DNA of 64,000 bases from an uncultured Flavobacteriales bacterium (GCA_946480815.1 CAMLLB010000012.1:22872-86871), one strand, 5' to 3'. Shown: positions 43,923 to 52,667, counted from the first letter of the stretch. Numbers and translations are program-made. Notes: generated by a model from the letters alone, not told the origin.

Positions 43923-44205
43923 AATCAATCCTAAAGTTGTGAGTTCGCGATTGCGAACAGGCCTTTACCGGTATGGGGTTGCGGGATAGCTTTTCATCCT
44001 TTTTTGACCATTATCTGAATAAACCGAGACGAATCTGATTTTACATCATTTCCATCTCCTGAAAACGGTTTTTTTTCAAAGCGATAAGTTTATCTACCAT
44101 GATTGCGGTAAAAAAGGGATTTGTTTGCAATTTTTTCTTGGTGTTTCTGAAAGATTAACTACCTTTGCGCCAAAATTTAGGGTTTTATCTAAATATTAAT
44201 AAGCG
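43923..44205. other. 283-base region before atpB
   Basis: Contains a small hairpin GTTCGC/GCGAAC near 43943-43958 and the atpB promoter at 44138-44167. No gene seen. Confidence 0.5.
44138..44167 (+). promoter_or_regulatory. promoter of atpB
   Basis: TTG at 44138-44140, 19 bases, then TACCTTTG at 44160-44167, an exact -33/-7 promoter, with a leader of about 35 bases. Confidence 0.7.
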
Positions 44206-45321
44206 ATGTCATTAATTTTCAGTGCAAAACGATTTTTCTCAATTCTGGTAGCAATACTGATTTTTTCACCTTCTTTTGCTTCGGAGCACCATTCTGAAGA
44301 GAAAAAGGAGTTTAACGTTGGAGAAATGATCATGCATCACATTTCTGATGCGCACGAATGGCACTTGTGGGGTGGTCACCACGACGCAGTTTCTGTTTAT
44401 CTTCCGATCATTTTGGTTGACGGCGGAATGAAGACCTTTTCTTCCAAGCATTTTTATCATGGTAAACACATGACTGCTCAGGATACATCTGCCAAAAAAG
44501 AGGTTTCTTATGTTTTGGGAGTGGGACCGGCAAAGGGCTACGCAATGTTTGAAGAAGAAATTTATAAATTGAATAGTGATAATGGGTTAGAAATTAATGC
44601 GGGTAAGGTAGTTGATGCTGAATCTCCATTTGATTTCTCAATCACAAAAAATGTACTTTCTTTATTTATGGGTGCAATTCTTATTTTGTTAATCATGAGC
44701 AATGTGGCGCGTTTCTACAAAAAGAACGGTCCGGTTGCTCCGAAAGGATTGGCAAAATACTTAGAAGTTTTGATCGTGATGGTTCGTGACGATATTGCTA
44801 AGGCAAACATTGGATACAAGAAGTATAATAAGTATGTTCCATATTTATTGACAATCTTCTTCTTCATTTTCATTAATAACTTATTAGGCTTGATTCCATT
44901 CCTTCCGGGAGGAGCAAACTTAACGGGGAATATTTCAGTAACTCTTTTCTTGGCAGTTGCAACTTTGTTGGTAACGGTATTTTCCGGGAACAGAAATTAC
45001 TGGGGACACATCTTTGCAATGCCTGGTGTTCCGAAAGCGTTATTGCCAATTATGATTTTGATTGAGATCGTGGGAATCTTTACAAAGCCTTTCGCCCTGA
45101 TGGTTCGTTTGTTTGCGAACATGACTGCAGGTCACATCATCGTGTTGGCATTGATCTCGATTATTTTCATTAATCAAAATGCTGCTTGGGGAGGTTTGTC
45201 CGTTCCAATGGCTTTGTTTATCTCCGTGTTGGAGTTGTTGGTAGCATTCTTACAAGCATTCTTGTTTGCAATGTTGTCAGCGTTGTTTATCGGTGCAGCT
45301 GTAGAAGAAGCACACCATTAA
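44206..45321 (+). CDS. atpB: ATP synthase F0 subunit a
   Basis: 371 aa, about 100 longer than in E. coli. A signal peptide (FFSILVAILIFSPSFAS) and a His-rich periplasmic extension (EHHSEEKKEFNVGEMIMHHISDAHEW, seen as GEMIMHHISDAHEWHLWG) precede the usual membrane core. The core has the essential Arg in ALMVRLFANMTAGH and the later helix LLVAFLQAFLFAMLSALFIG. Subunit a forms the proton half-channels against the c-ring. Long His-rich N-termini are common in subunit a of Bacteroidota. Confidence 0.95.
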   Translation: MSLIFSAKRFFSILVAILIFSPSFASEHHSEEKKEFNVGEMIMHHISDAHEWHLWGGHHDAVSVYLPIILVDGGMKTFSSKHFYHGKHMTAQDTSAKKEVSYVLGVGPAKGYAMFEEEIYKLNSDNGLEINAGKVVDAESPFDFSITKNVLSLFMGAILILLIMSNVARFYKKNGPVAPKGLAKYLEVLIVMVRDDIAKANIGYKKYNKYVPYLLTIFFFIFINNLLGLIPFLPGGANLTGNISVTLFLAVATLLVTVFSGNRNYWGHIFAMPGVPKALLPIMILIEIVGIFTKPFALMVRLFANMTAGHIIVLALISIIFINQNAAWGGLSVPMALFISVLELLVAFLQAFLFAMLSALFIGAAVEEAHH

Positions 45322-45347
45322 TTAGTAATTTTTTAATACATATATAG

Positions 45348-45566
45348 ATGTACGGAAGTATCGCAGCAATCGGAGCAGGTCTTGCAGTTTTAGGAGCAGG
45401 ATTAGGAATTGGTAAAATTGGTGGTTCAGCAATGGACGCAATTGCACGTCAACCTGAAGCTTCTGGAAAAATTCAAACAGCTATGATTATCGCGGCAGCG
45501 TTGATCGAAGGTGTTGCACTTTTCGGGGTAGTAGTTGGTCTACTAGGAAACACTCCGGCGAAGTAA
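45348..45566 (+). CDS. atpE: ATP synthase F0 subunit c
   Basis: 72 aa hairpin of two membrane helices. The N-terminal helix has the glycine pattern GAGLAVLGAGLGIGKIG, the loop is ARQPE (33-37) and the second helix carries the ion-binding Glu54 in ALIEGVALFG. No extra polar ligands of the sodium-binding type are seen, so it is probably a proton ring. A strong terminator-like hairpin lies directly after the stop, before atpF. Confidence 0.96.
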   Translation: MYGSIAAIGAGLAVLGAGLGIGKIGGSAMDAIARQPEASGKIQTAMIIAAALIEGVALFGVVVGLLGNTPAK

Positions 45567-45575
45567 TTAAAGAGA

Positions 45576-45611
45576 GCTTGTTACAACGGTTGGTTGTAAC
45601 AAGCCTTTTTT
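45576..45611 (+). terminator. terminator-like hairpin between atpE and atpF
   Basis: 11 perfect pairs, GCTTGTTACAA (45576-45586) with TTGTAACAAGC (45594-45604), 7-base loop, then C and six T (45606-45611). It is inside the operon, 10 bases after the atpE stop, and may reduce transcription of later genes or protect the atpBE 3' end. Confidence 0.85.
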
Positions 45612-45672
45612 ACAACAACGCTTGAGCTGAAGCTTCAGCGAAGGAACAATTGAAAAATTAAAATAAAATAAA

Positions 45673-46167
45673 ATGAATTTAATTACACCAGATTTAGGAT
45701 TGCTTTTTTGGACGGGCTTAGTGTTCGTTCTATTGTTGGTTATTCTTACAAAATTCATTTGGAAGCCTATTTTGACTTCCGTAAATGCACGTGAGCAAAA
45801 AATTTCCGATGCATTGGAATTGGCTGAAAGAACAAAAGCTGAGATGGTTGCATTGCAGGCATCTAATGAGAACTTGTTGAAAGAAGCTCGCGCTGAGCGT
45901 GATGCGATCGTGAAAGATGCAAAAGAAACAGCTGTGAAAATGGTAGAGGATGCTAAGAATACTGCGAAAGCAGAAGCAAACAAAATCGTTGAATCGGCTC
46001 GTGCAACAATCAACACGGAGAAAACAGCTGCAATTGCAGAATTGAAAACTCAGGTTGCTGCTATTTCTTTGGAAATCGCTGAGAAAATCATCCGTGGAGA
46101 ATTGTCTTCCGATGAGAAGCAAAAAGCGTTGGCTGAGAAAATGGCAGGTGATATTAACTTGAACTAA
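45673..46167 (+). CDS. atpF: ATP synthase F0 subunit b
   Basis: 164 aa. One N-terminal membrane helix (LLFWTGLVFVLLLVILTKFIW) is followed by a long Lys/Glu/Ala-rich helix that forms the stator stalk (ARAERDAIVKDAKETAVKMV), ending in EIAEKIIRGELSSDEKQKAL, the delta-binding part. Starts 62 bases after the terminator-like hairpin, with a 14-base palindrome (GCTGAAGCTTCAGC, about 45626-45639) between them. Confidence 0.95.
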   Translation: MNLITPDLGLLFWTGLVFVLLLVILTKFIWKPILTSVNAREQKISDALELAERTKAEMVALQASNENLLKEARAERDAIVKDAKETAVKMVEDAKNTAKAEANKIVESARATINTEKTAAIAELKTQVAAISLEIAEKIIRGELSSDEKQKALAEKMAGDINLN

Positions 46168-46176
46168 TCGATAGAA

Positions 46177-46710
46177 ATGAAGAGTTCGAAATCAGCTTCC
46201 CGTTACGCTCAAGCTTTGTTGGATCTTGCGATCGAACAGAACAAAGTGGACGTAGTTGCGGCAGACATGAAATACATGGCAACAGTATGTGCTGAAAACA
46301 AGGACCTGGAGAACATGCTTCAAAGTCCGATTGTAAAAGCAGATAAAAAGATTGCTGTTTTGAATGCAATTTTTGACCAATTCGACAAAGTAACAAACAT
46401 GTTCGTGGAACTGATTGTAAAGAATGGTCGTGAAGCATATTTGTCACAAATCGCAGCTTCCTTTGATAGCTTGTTGAAAGCTCATCTGGGAATCGTTCCA
46501 GTGACATTGATCAGCGCACATAAATTGGATGATAAGGTAAAGAAAGAGATCGTTTCCAAAGTTCAGGCTTCTACTTCAGGAACTGTTGAGTTGACTGAGA
46601 AGATTGATGCGGACCTGATCGGAGGCTTTATCGTTCGTATGGGCGACAATCAAATCGATGCATCCGTTGCATCACAAATTAATAAATTGAAACAACGTTT
46701 AACAAGGTAA
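46177..46710 (+). CDS. atpH: ATP synthase F1 subunit delta
   Basis: 177 aa, standard length. The N-terminal helical bundle begins [20 protein letters not shown], and the C-terminal part has the family ending [22 protein letters not shown]. Delta links the stator b subunits to the top of F1. It follows atpF by 9 bases and precedes atpA by 11. Confidence 0.95.
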   Translation: MKSSKSASRYAQALLDLAIEQNKVDVVAADMKYMATVCAENKDLENMLQSPIVKADKKIAVLNAIFDQFDKVTNMFVELIVKNGREAYLSQIAASFDSLLKAHLGIVPVTLISAHKLDDKVKKEIVSKVQASTSGTVELTEKIDADLIGGFIVRMGDNQIDASVASQINKLKQRLTR

Positions 46711-46721
46711 TAAGGAAAAAC

Positions 46722-48296
46722 ATGGCAGATGTTAAACCAGCAGAAGTTTCTGCGATTTTAAGAGAGCAATTATCAGGGTTCCGTTCGGAGGCTGAGTTGC
46801 AAGAAGTAGGTACAGTTTTACAAATCGGTGATGGTATCGCTCGCGTTTACGGATTGAAAGGTGTTCAATACGGAGAATTGGTTGAATTCGACGGTGGATT
46901 GCAAGGAATTGCATTAAACCTGGAAGAAGATAACGTAGGGGTTGTATTGTTGGGTCGTTCTTCTTCTGTAAAAGAAGGTGATACGGTAAAACGATTGAAC
47001 CGCATTGCTTCTGTTAACGTTGGTGACGGAATGGTTGGTCGTGTTGTGGATACTATCGGTAACCCAATCGACGGAAAAGGTCCTATCACTGGTCAGTTGT
47101 ATGAAATGCCAATCGAGCGTAAAGCTCCGGGAGTTATCTTCCGTCAACCGGTAACTGAGCCTCTTCAAACAGGTATCAAGGCTGTTGATGCGATGATTCC
47201 GATCGGACGCGGACAACGTGAGTTGATCATTGGTGACCGTCAAACAGGAAAAACAACTGTTGCGATCGATGCGATCATCAACCAAAAAGAATTTTATGAC
47301 CGTGGGGAACCAGTTTTCTGTATCTACGTTGCAGTAGGACAAAAAGGTTCAACAGTTGCGGGAATCTATAAGAAATTAGAAGATGCAGGTGCAATGGCTT
47401 ACACGGTAATCGTTGCTGCAAATGCTTCTGATCCGGCTCCAATGCAGTTCTATGCTCCAATGACTGGTGCTGCAATCGGTGAGTTCTTCCGTGATTCAGG
47501 ACGTCCTGCATTGATCGTATTTGATGACCTTTCCAAGCAAGCAGTTGCTTACCGTGAGGTATCCTTGTTACTACGTCGTCCTCCGGGCCGTGAGGCTTAC
47601 CCTGGTGACGTATTCTACCTTCACTCCCGTTTGTTGGAGCGTGCTGCGAAAGTAATCGCTGATGATAACATCGCTGCTCAGATGAACGATCTTCCTGAAT
47701 CTTTGAAAGGAATCGTAAAAGGAGGTGGATCTTTGACTGCATTGCCAATTATCGAAACACAAGCGGGTGACGTATCTGCATACATCCCTACAAACGTAAT
47801 TTCGATTACAGATGGTCAGATCTTCCTGGAAGGTGATTTGTTCAACGCGGGTATCCGTCCAGCAATTAACGTAGGTATCTCCGTATCTCGTGTAGGAGGT
47901 AACGCGCAAATTAAATCCATGAAGAAAGTAGCTGGTACTTTGAAATTGGATCAGGCACAATACCGTGAGTTGGAAGCGTTCGCTAAGTTCGGTTCTGATT
48001 TGGATGCAGCTACGAAGTCTGTTTTGGACAAAGGTGCTCGTAACCTGGAGATCCTGAAACAAAAAGAAGGTGATCCATATCCGGTAGAAAAGCAAATTGC
48101 AATTATCTACGTTGGTACAAAAGGGTTGATGCAAAATGTTCCTGTAAACAAAGTAAAAGAGTTCGAAAAAGAATATTTGGACTTCTTGGAGGCTAAGCAT
48201 TCAGATGTATTGGTTCGCTTGAAAGCAGGAAAATACGAAGATGCAGATACAGACATCTTAGGAAAAGTTGCGAAAGAGATCGCTGCGAAATATTAA
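46722..48296 (+). CDS. atpA: ATP synthase F1 subunit alpha
   Basis: 524 aa. Walker A is [13 protein letters not shown], Walker B is in [13 protein letters not shown], and the signature [16 protein letters not shown] contains the arginine that reaches the catalytic site of beta. Alpha carries the non-catalytic nucleotide sites. The beta gene (atpD) does not follow; in this phylum atpD and atpC usually form a separate unit. A repeat hairpin lies in the 68-base gap to atpG. Confidence 0.97.
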   Translation: MADVKPAEVSAILREQLSGFRSEAELQEVGTVLQIGDGIARVYGLKGVQYGELVEFDGGLQGIALNLEEDNVGVVLLGRSSSVKEGDTVKRLNRIASVNVGDGMVGRVVDTIGNPIDGKGPITGQLYEMPIERKAPGVIFRQPVTEPLQTGIKAVDAMIPIGRGQRELIIGDRQTGKTTVAIDAIINQKEFYDRGEPVFCIYVAVGQKGSTVAGIYKKLEDAGAMAYTVIVAANASDPAPMQFYAPMTGAAIGEFFRDSGRPALIVFDDLSKQAVAYREVSLLLRRPPGREAYPGDVFYLHSRLLERAAKVIADDNIAAQMNDLPESLKGIVKGGGSLTALPIIETQAGDVSAYIPTNVISITDGQIFLEGDLFNAGIRPAINVGISVSRVGGNAQIKSMKKVAGTLKLDQAQYRELEAFAKFGSDLDAATKSVLDKGARNLEILKQKEGDPYPVEKQIAIIYVGTKGLMQNVPVNKVKEFEKEYLDFLEAKHSDVLVRLKAGKYEDADTDILGKVAKEIAAKY

Positions 48297-48297
48297 T

Positions 48298-48361
48298 TGA
48301 AAATTGAAAATTGAAAAGGTGGCTGAGCGTAGTCGAAGCCCCTTTTCAATTCTAAATTAAT
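48298..48361. repeat. hairpin between atpA and atpG: AATTGAAA arms with the GAGCGnAGTCGA core as loop
   Basis: ATTGAAAAGG (48310-48319) pairs with CCTTTTCAAT (48341-48350), and GGCT/AGCC closes the core CTGAGCGTAGTCGAAG at 48323-48338. The left arm iterates the word AATTGAAA. It fills nearly the whole gap within the operon. Confidence 0.85.
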
Positions 48362-48364
48362 GAT

Positions 48365-49240
48365 ATGCCAAGTTTAAAGGAAATACGAAATCGAATTACT
48401 TCAGTAGGATCTACGATGCAGATTACTTCTGCAATGAAGATGGTTTCTGCTGCAAAATTAAAGCGTGCACAGGATGCCATTACTCAAATGCGTCCGTATG
48501 CTGAGAAGCTGCAGGAGATCCTGGGTAATTTGACTGCTTCGTTGGATATTTCGGAAAATGCGCTGGCTGCGGCACGTCCGGTTGATAAAGTATTGATTAT
48601 CGCTATCACGTCCAATCGCGGATTATGTGGTGGTTTCAATAACAACATCATCAAACGTGTAAACTTAGCGATTACCGAAGAATATTCAAATGCAAACGTA
48701 AGCCTGCTTTGTTTAGGTAAAAAGGCAAAGGATGCATTCAAGCGTTCAGACATGTATTTTGATACGGTAGGAACAGGAATCGCTGAAGATATCTTTGCCG
48801 ATCTGTCTTTCGGAAACGTATCCGTTATTGCAGATTTCGCTATGAAATCATTCCTTGAAAAGAAGTTCGATAAAGTCGTTGTAATTTACAACAGCTTCAT
48901 TAATGCAGCTTCTCAGGAAGTAGTGGAAGAGCAGTTACTTCCGATCGTTCCTACAGAACAAAAAGATGACAAACAAGCAGGAGATTATATCTTTGAACCT
49001 TCAAAAGAAGAGATCGTTGAAGAATTGATCCCGAAAACATTGAAGATTCAGTTGTTCAAAGCATTGCTTGACTCAAATGCATCCGAGCATGGAGCGCGTA
49101 TGACTGCAATGCACAAAGCAACAGATAATGCCAAGGAGTTACAGCGTAGTTTGAAATTAAGCTACAACAAGGCCCGCCAGGCTGCAATTACGAACGAGAT
49201 CCTGGAGATCGTTGGTGGTGCGGAAGCATTGAACGGCTAA
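48365..49240 (+). CDS. atpG: ATP synthase F1 subunit gamma
   Basis: 291 aa. The N-terminal rotor helix is LKEIRNRITSVGSTMQITSA with MKMVSAAKL after it, the Rossmann-like middle has IAITSNRGLCGGFNNNI, and the C-terminal rotor helix is HGARMTAMHKATDNAKEL followed by SYNKARQAAITNEILEIVGG. Gamma is the central shaft. It is the last gene of this cluster and ends in a strong terminator. Confidence 0.96.
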   Translation: MPSLKEIRNRITSVGSTMQITSAMKMVSAAKLKRAQDAITQMRPYAEKLQEILGNLTASLDISENALAAARPVDKVLIIAITSNRGLCGGFNNNIIKRVNLAITEEYSNANVSLLCLGKKAKDAFKRSDMYFDTVGTGIAEDIFADLSFGNVSVIADFAMKSFLEKKFDKVVVIYNSFINAASQEVVEEQLLPIVPTEQKDDKQAGDYIFEPSKEEIVEELIPKTLKIQLFKALLDSNASEHGARMTAMHKATDNAKELQRSLKLSYNKARQAAITNEILEIVGGAEALNG

Positions 49241-49263
49241 TATTAAAAAGAATAATAAGAGGG

Positions 49264-49296
49264 AAGGCTTTCAGGAAACTGAGAGCCTTTTTTTTA
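49264..49296 (+). terminator. terminator of the atp operon
   Basis: AAGGCTTTCAG (49264-49274), tetraloop GAAA, CTGAGAGCCTT (49279-49289), then a T-run. Confidence 0.9.
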
Positions 49297-49453
49297 TTCT
49301 GTCTTTTATCATTCCTGGGAAATGACAATAAAATGGTCAAAATTGTTGTGAAAAATACCCGAAATCCCTTTGCAGTAGTGGGCTGTACCTAATATCACGA
49401 ATTTGTAATAATAGGGAGTTATACGAAAACACTGTTCTCCACGTTATGCTATT

Positions 49454-50212
49454 ATGAAACAACTACTTTATATCATCTGTATCATCAGCTCTCTGACCGG
49501 ATTTTCCCAAGATCACGAAAAGAAAGGAATTTGTTCTTCAGGAATCAGTTTATTTCATTCAAATGGAGATGACTTTTACGAGAGCAACCGGGTCCTTATA
49601 GATGGATTTAATACCAGCCATGTATATGAAATAGTCAATTTCACCATTGATTCAACAACCTGGACTGATTCATTGATCTATGAACTGAGACTGCCTTTTG
49701 GAGATTCCCTCACTTACTCTGCGTCTTGGCATGCAGATGGCATGTGCTACTACTTGGATAGTGCCGATGTCAATTCATTAGTGACAATCCTGAAAGGAAT
49801 TCCGTTTCCAATTGCGCATAAAGGAGATTATGACATGTCCTATTATTATAACCTTTCACAAATAGGATATATAAAAGATCCCTGCCTTTTCAAAATTCAG
49901 AAAAGAAACAGTCCGGATAAGTATTTCTTCCGGATCAAATTTTACGATCCGGAAGCTTCGGTGGAAGGGCCATTTCCTAAGATTAGCGAAGATATATCGG
50001 TCTGGCAGAGCAGTGAAAACATGTTGACTGTTCAGGCAACTGAAGGTATTGCCTGGAACATCGATCTGTATTCCTTATCCGGGCAGTTGATCCAAAATAA
50101 CAAATTGGAAGGATCACAGGACCTGGATATTTCAACTCTTTCAAAAGGCTGCTATATTGCCCGTATTTCCTCAGAAAAAGGCTTAAAAAAGCAGCTGAAG
50201 TTTATCCGTTAA
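49454..50212 (+). CDS. T9SS-secreted protein, 252 aa
   Basis: Signal peptide MKQLLYIICIISSLTGFSQ, a middle part of unknown family (ICSSGISLFHSNGDDFYESN, then YELRLPFGDSLTYSASWHAD, and FKIQKRNSPDKYFFRIKFYD) and a T9SS type A tail (ENMLTVQATEGIAWNIDLYS to KGLKKQLKFIR, with SLSGQLIQ and LSKGCYIARI). The function of the middle is not recognised. It is a single gene between the atp operon and the flotillin gene. Confidence 0.75.
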   Translation: MKQLLYIICIISSLTGFSQDHEKKGICSSGISLFHSNGDDFYESNRVLIDGFNTSHVYEIVNFTIDSTTWTDSLIYELRLPFGDSLTYSASWHADGMCYYLDSADVNSLVTILKGIPFPIAHKGDYDMSYYYNLSQIGYIKDPCLFKIQKRNSPDKYFFRIKFYDPEASVEGPFPKISEDISVWQSSENMLTVQATEGIAWNIDLYSLSGQLIQNNKLEGSQDLDISTLSKGCYIARISSEKGLKKQLKFIR

Positions 50213-50646
50213 ATAACAGATTTTAAGTAAAAATATCCTAAATATCTTCAGCGATTTCGTAGGATATATACATTTACCTCGTGAATGTCACATTCGCGAT
50301 ACAGCCCACCGGAATCCGGCCACTTCCCTCAAGCTTCCTATCGGAATAGAAACGTTTCGTCCGCAACGGCGGATTGTACGATACTGAAGTGAATCAATAG
50401 TAGTAGAAATTAGTCAAGGCAGTTTGACCAAATGAGTCTATATCCTGTTTTTGGGATACCGATTCGTTCTGTCAACCTGCCGCCAAAGGCGCTCCCAAGT
50501 CGGGACTCATATCACTTGCATGAACTTTTGATACGGGTTTCTGTGCATAAGAAATTGGGTCCGACTGGGAGTTTTGAATGCTTTTCTTCTAAATTTGACG
50601 CGGCAAGTAACGTGCCAACTTTTAAACTTAAACAAAATAAAAATCG
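50213..50646. other. 434-base region rich in inverted repeats before the flotillin gene
   Basis: No convincing gene. Hairpins seen: ATATCCTA/TAGGATAT (50233-50267); GGCAGTTTGAC (50418-50428) with GTCAACCTGCC (50471-50481), enclosing TATCC/GGATA; and CTCCCAAGTCGG near 50491 with CCGACTGGGAG near 50560. The flotillin promoter box lies at 50590. It may be a structured leader, a small RNA or repeat remains. Confidence 0.5.
50590..50597 (+). promoter_or_regulatory. -7 promoter box for the flotillin gene
   Basis: TAAATTTG, exact match, 49 bases before the ATG. Confidence 0.55.
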
Positions 50647-52611
50647 ATGAAAGAAATGTTACTTAGTTATTGGTGGATCGGATTAGTTATACTTTGTCTG
50701 ATCCTTTATAAATTTATTTTAAGATTCCTGTTTGGAATGGTCATCGTTCCCGAAGATAAAATTGGTCTCGTAACCAAGAAATTTGTGCTCTTCGGAGAGA
50801 ACAAGGAGTTACCTGACGGACGGATTATCGCAACCAAAGGAGAAGCCGGATTTCAGGCAAAAACACTCGCTCCAGGATTGTACTTCGGGAAATGGGTATG
50901 GCAGTTTGAAATCACATTCGAGTCATTTACCATTATTCCTGAAGGAAAAATAGGACTCATTCTGGCCAAGGATGGTGCTGAAATTCCAACAGGGAACATT
51001 CTCGGACGAAAAGTGGAATGTGATAATTTCCAGGATGCGGAAATGTATCTGAACAATGGTGGGCAGCGTGGTCGACAGACTCACTACATTACCGCAGGAT
51101 CTTGGCGTATTAACACCATGTTGTTCCAGGTTTCAATTACTGATATGGTGCGCATCCACGAAAGCATGGTGGGAATTGTAACTACGTTGGATGGCCTTCC
51201 GATCGAAGCCGGACAAATCGCAGGTAAAGTGATTCCGGATCACAATAACTTCCAGGATTTTGACTTGTTCCTGCATCTTGGAGGAAACAGAGGTTTGCAA
51301 CCAACTGTGATCCTTGCCGGATCGTACAACCTTAATCCATGGGCCGTGCAGGTCGAAGAAACTCCAATGACGGAGATTCCGATCGGGTATGTAGGAGTTG
51401 TGATCTCATTTATCGGTCAGGACGGAAAGGATTTGACCGGAACAGATTTCAAACATGGAAACATTGTTGAGAAAGGCAGCAAGGGAGTTTGGTCTGAGCC
51501 ATTTGGTCCCGGAAAATACCCGGTGAACAAGTACACGATGAAAGTGGAATTGGTACCGACAACAAACCTTGTATTGAACTGGGCGCAGGCACGAAGCGAA
51601 TCGCACAACCTGGACAAGAACCTGTCTACAATTACGGTTCGTTCGAAAGATGGTTTCCCGTTCAACCTGGATGTTTCCCAGATTATTCACGTACCTACCA
51701 ATGAAGCGCCGAAAGTGATTGCGCGTTTCGGGAACATGGTGAACCTGGTAACGCAAGTGCTGGAGCCGACGATCGGTAACTATTTCCGTAACTCGGCACA
51801 GGACAGTGATGTGATCGCTTTCTTATCAACCCGTAAAGAGCGTCAGGAATCTGCAAAAGAACACATCAAAAAAGTGTTGGATGAATACAACGTCAATGCG
51901 GTCGACACACTGATCGGGGATATCGTTCCACCGGAATCGCTGATGAAGACTTTGACAGACCGTAAGATCGCGGAAGAGCAGAAAGTAACTTATGAAACCC
52001 AGAAACAGGCACAGGAAACGCGTCAGGGGATGGAAAAAGAAACTGCGATTGCCGATATGCAGAAAGACATCGTAAAAGCACAGCAAAGTGTGGAAATCGC
52101 AGAACGTACAGCGAATGCGACGGTGAAAAAAGCAGAAGGAGATGCGTCCGGAGTGAAACTGGCGGTTGGAGCAGAAGCAGAAGCTACGAAAATGCGTGCA
52201 TTGGCGGAAGCAGAAGCTACCAGAGCGCGTGCAAAAGCAGATTCGGAAGCGGTGAAATTGAAAGCAGACGCGGAAGCGGAGCGCATTTCAAAGACCGGTT
52301 CGGCTGAAGCGAGTAAAATTCTGGCTGTTGGTAAATCTACAGCGGAAGCCTATGAATTGGCGGTTAAAGCTTTGGGTGGAGAAAACTTCACGCGATATAA
52401 GATCACGGAAGAACTTTCAAAAGGAAACATCAAGTTGATCCCGGATGTATTGATCGGTGGAAACGGACAACAAGGCGGATCGGCAATGGATGGCCTTTTA
52501 GGTTTGAAACTGATGGAAATGATGGATCCGGAGAAAAAGACTTCGGAAAGCCCTCAAAAGATCACCAAACCGGAAGCAAAACCGAAACAAGGTCCTGCTA
52601 AATCCGAATAA
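50647..52611 (+). CDS. flotillin-like SPFH protein with repeated N-terminal modules
   Basis: 654 aa. One N-terminal membrane segment (about 9-32) is followed by four similar modules at about 33-90, 96-163, 170-236 and 243-308. Each starts with a strand like IPEGKIGLI and has an Asn/Gln-rich middle and a strand before the next one; modules 2 and 3 are closest (NFQDAEMYLNNGGQRGRQ, NFQDFDLFLHLGGNRGLQ). The SPFH domain proper follows (STITVRSKDGFPFNLDVSQI, ARFGNMVNLVTQVLEPTIGN), then an Ala/Glu-rich coiled coil (about 450-590) as in flotillins. Flotillins scaffold membrane microdomains. The modules are more numerous than in ordinary flotillin. Confidence 0.85.
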   Translation: MKEMLLSYWWIGLVILCLILYKFILRFLFGMVIVPEDKIGLVTKKFVLFGENKELPDGRIIATKGEAGFQAKTLAPGLYFGKWVWQFEITFESFTIIPEGKIGLILAKDGAEIPTGNILGRKVECDNFQDAEMYLNNGGQRGRQTHYITAGSWRINTMLFQVSITDMVRIHESMVGIVTTLDGLPIEAGQIAGKVIPDHNNFQDFDLFLHLGGNRGLQPTVILAGSYNLNPWAVQVEETPMTEIPIGYVGVVISFIGQDGKDLTGTDFKHGNIVEKGSKGVWSEPFGPGKYPVNKYTMKVELVPTTNLVLNWAQARSESHNLDKNLSTITVRSKDGFPFNLDVSQIIHVPTNEAPKVIARFGNMVNLVTQVLEPTIGNYFRNSAQDSDVIAFLSTRKERQESAKEHIKKVLDEYNVNAVDTLIGDIVPPESLMKTLTDRKIAEEQKVTYETQKQAQETRQGMEKETAIADMQKDIVKAQQSVEIAERTANATVKKAEGDASGVKLAVGAEAEATKMRALAEAEATRARAKADSEAVKLKADAEAERISKTGSAEASKILAVGKSTAEAYELAVKALGGENFTRYKITEELSKGNIKLIPDVLIGGNGQQGGSAMDGLLGLKLMEMMDPEKKTSESPQKITKPEAKPKQGPAKSE

Positions 52612-52617
52612 AAACAA

Positions 52618-52645
52618 ATAGGGGTGCGATTAATCGCACCCCTAT
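52618..52645. repeat. 28-bp perfect palindrome, GTAGGGG family, copy 4
   Basis: Centre TTAA with GCGATTAATCGC, as in copy 1, and outer arms ATAGGGGT / ACCCCTAT. It lies 6 bases after the flotillin stop, facing the minus-strand gene ending at 52668. Confidence 0.88.
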
Positions 52646-52667
52646 ATTTTTAAATCATTTTATAATG

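Noticed and set aside
47571..48200. 209-codon minus-strand frame within atpA
   Set aside because: Antisense shadow of a strongly conserved gene; no recognisable motif.
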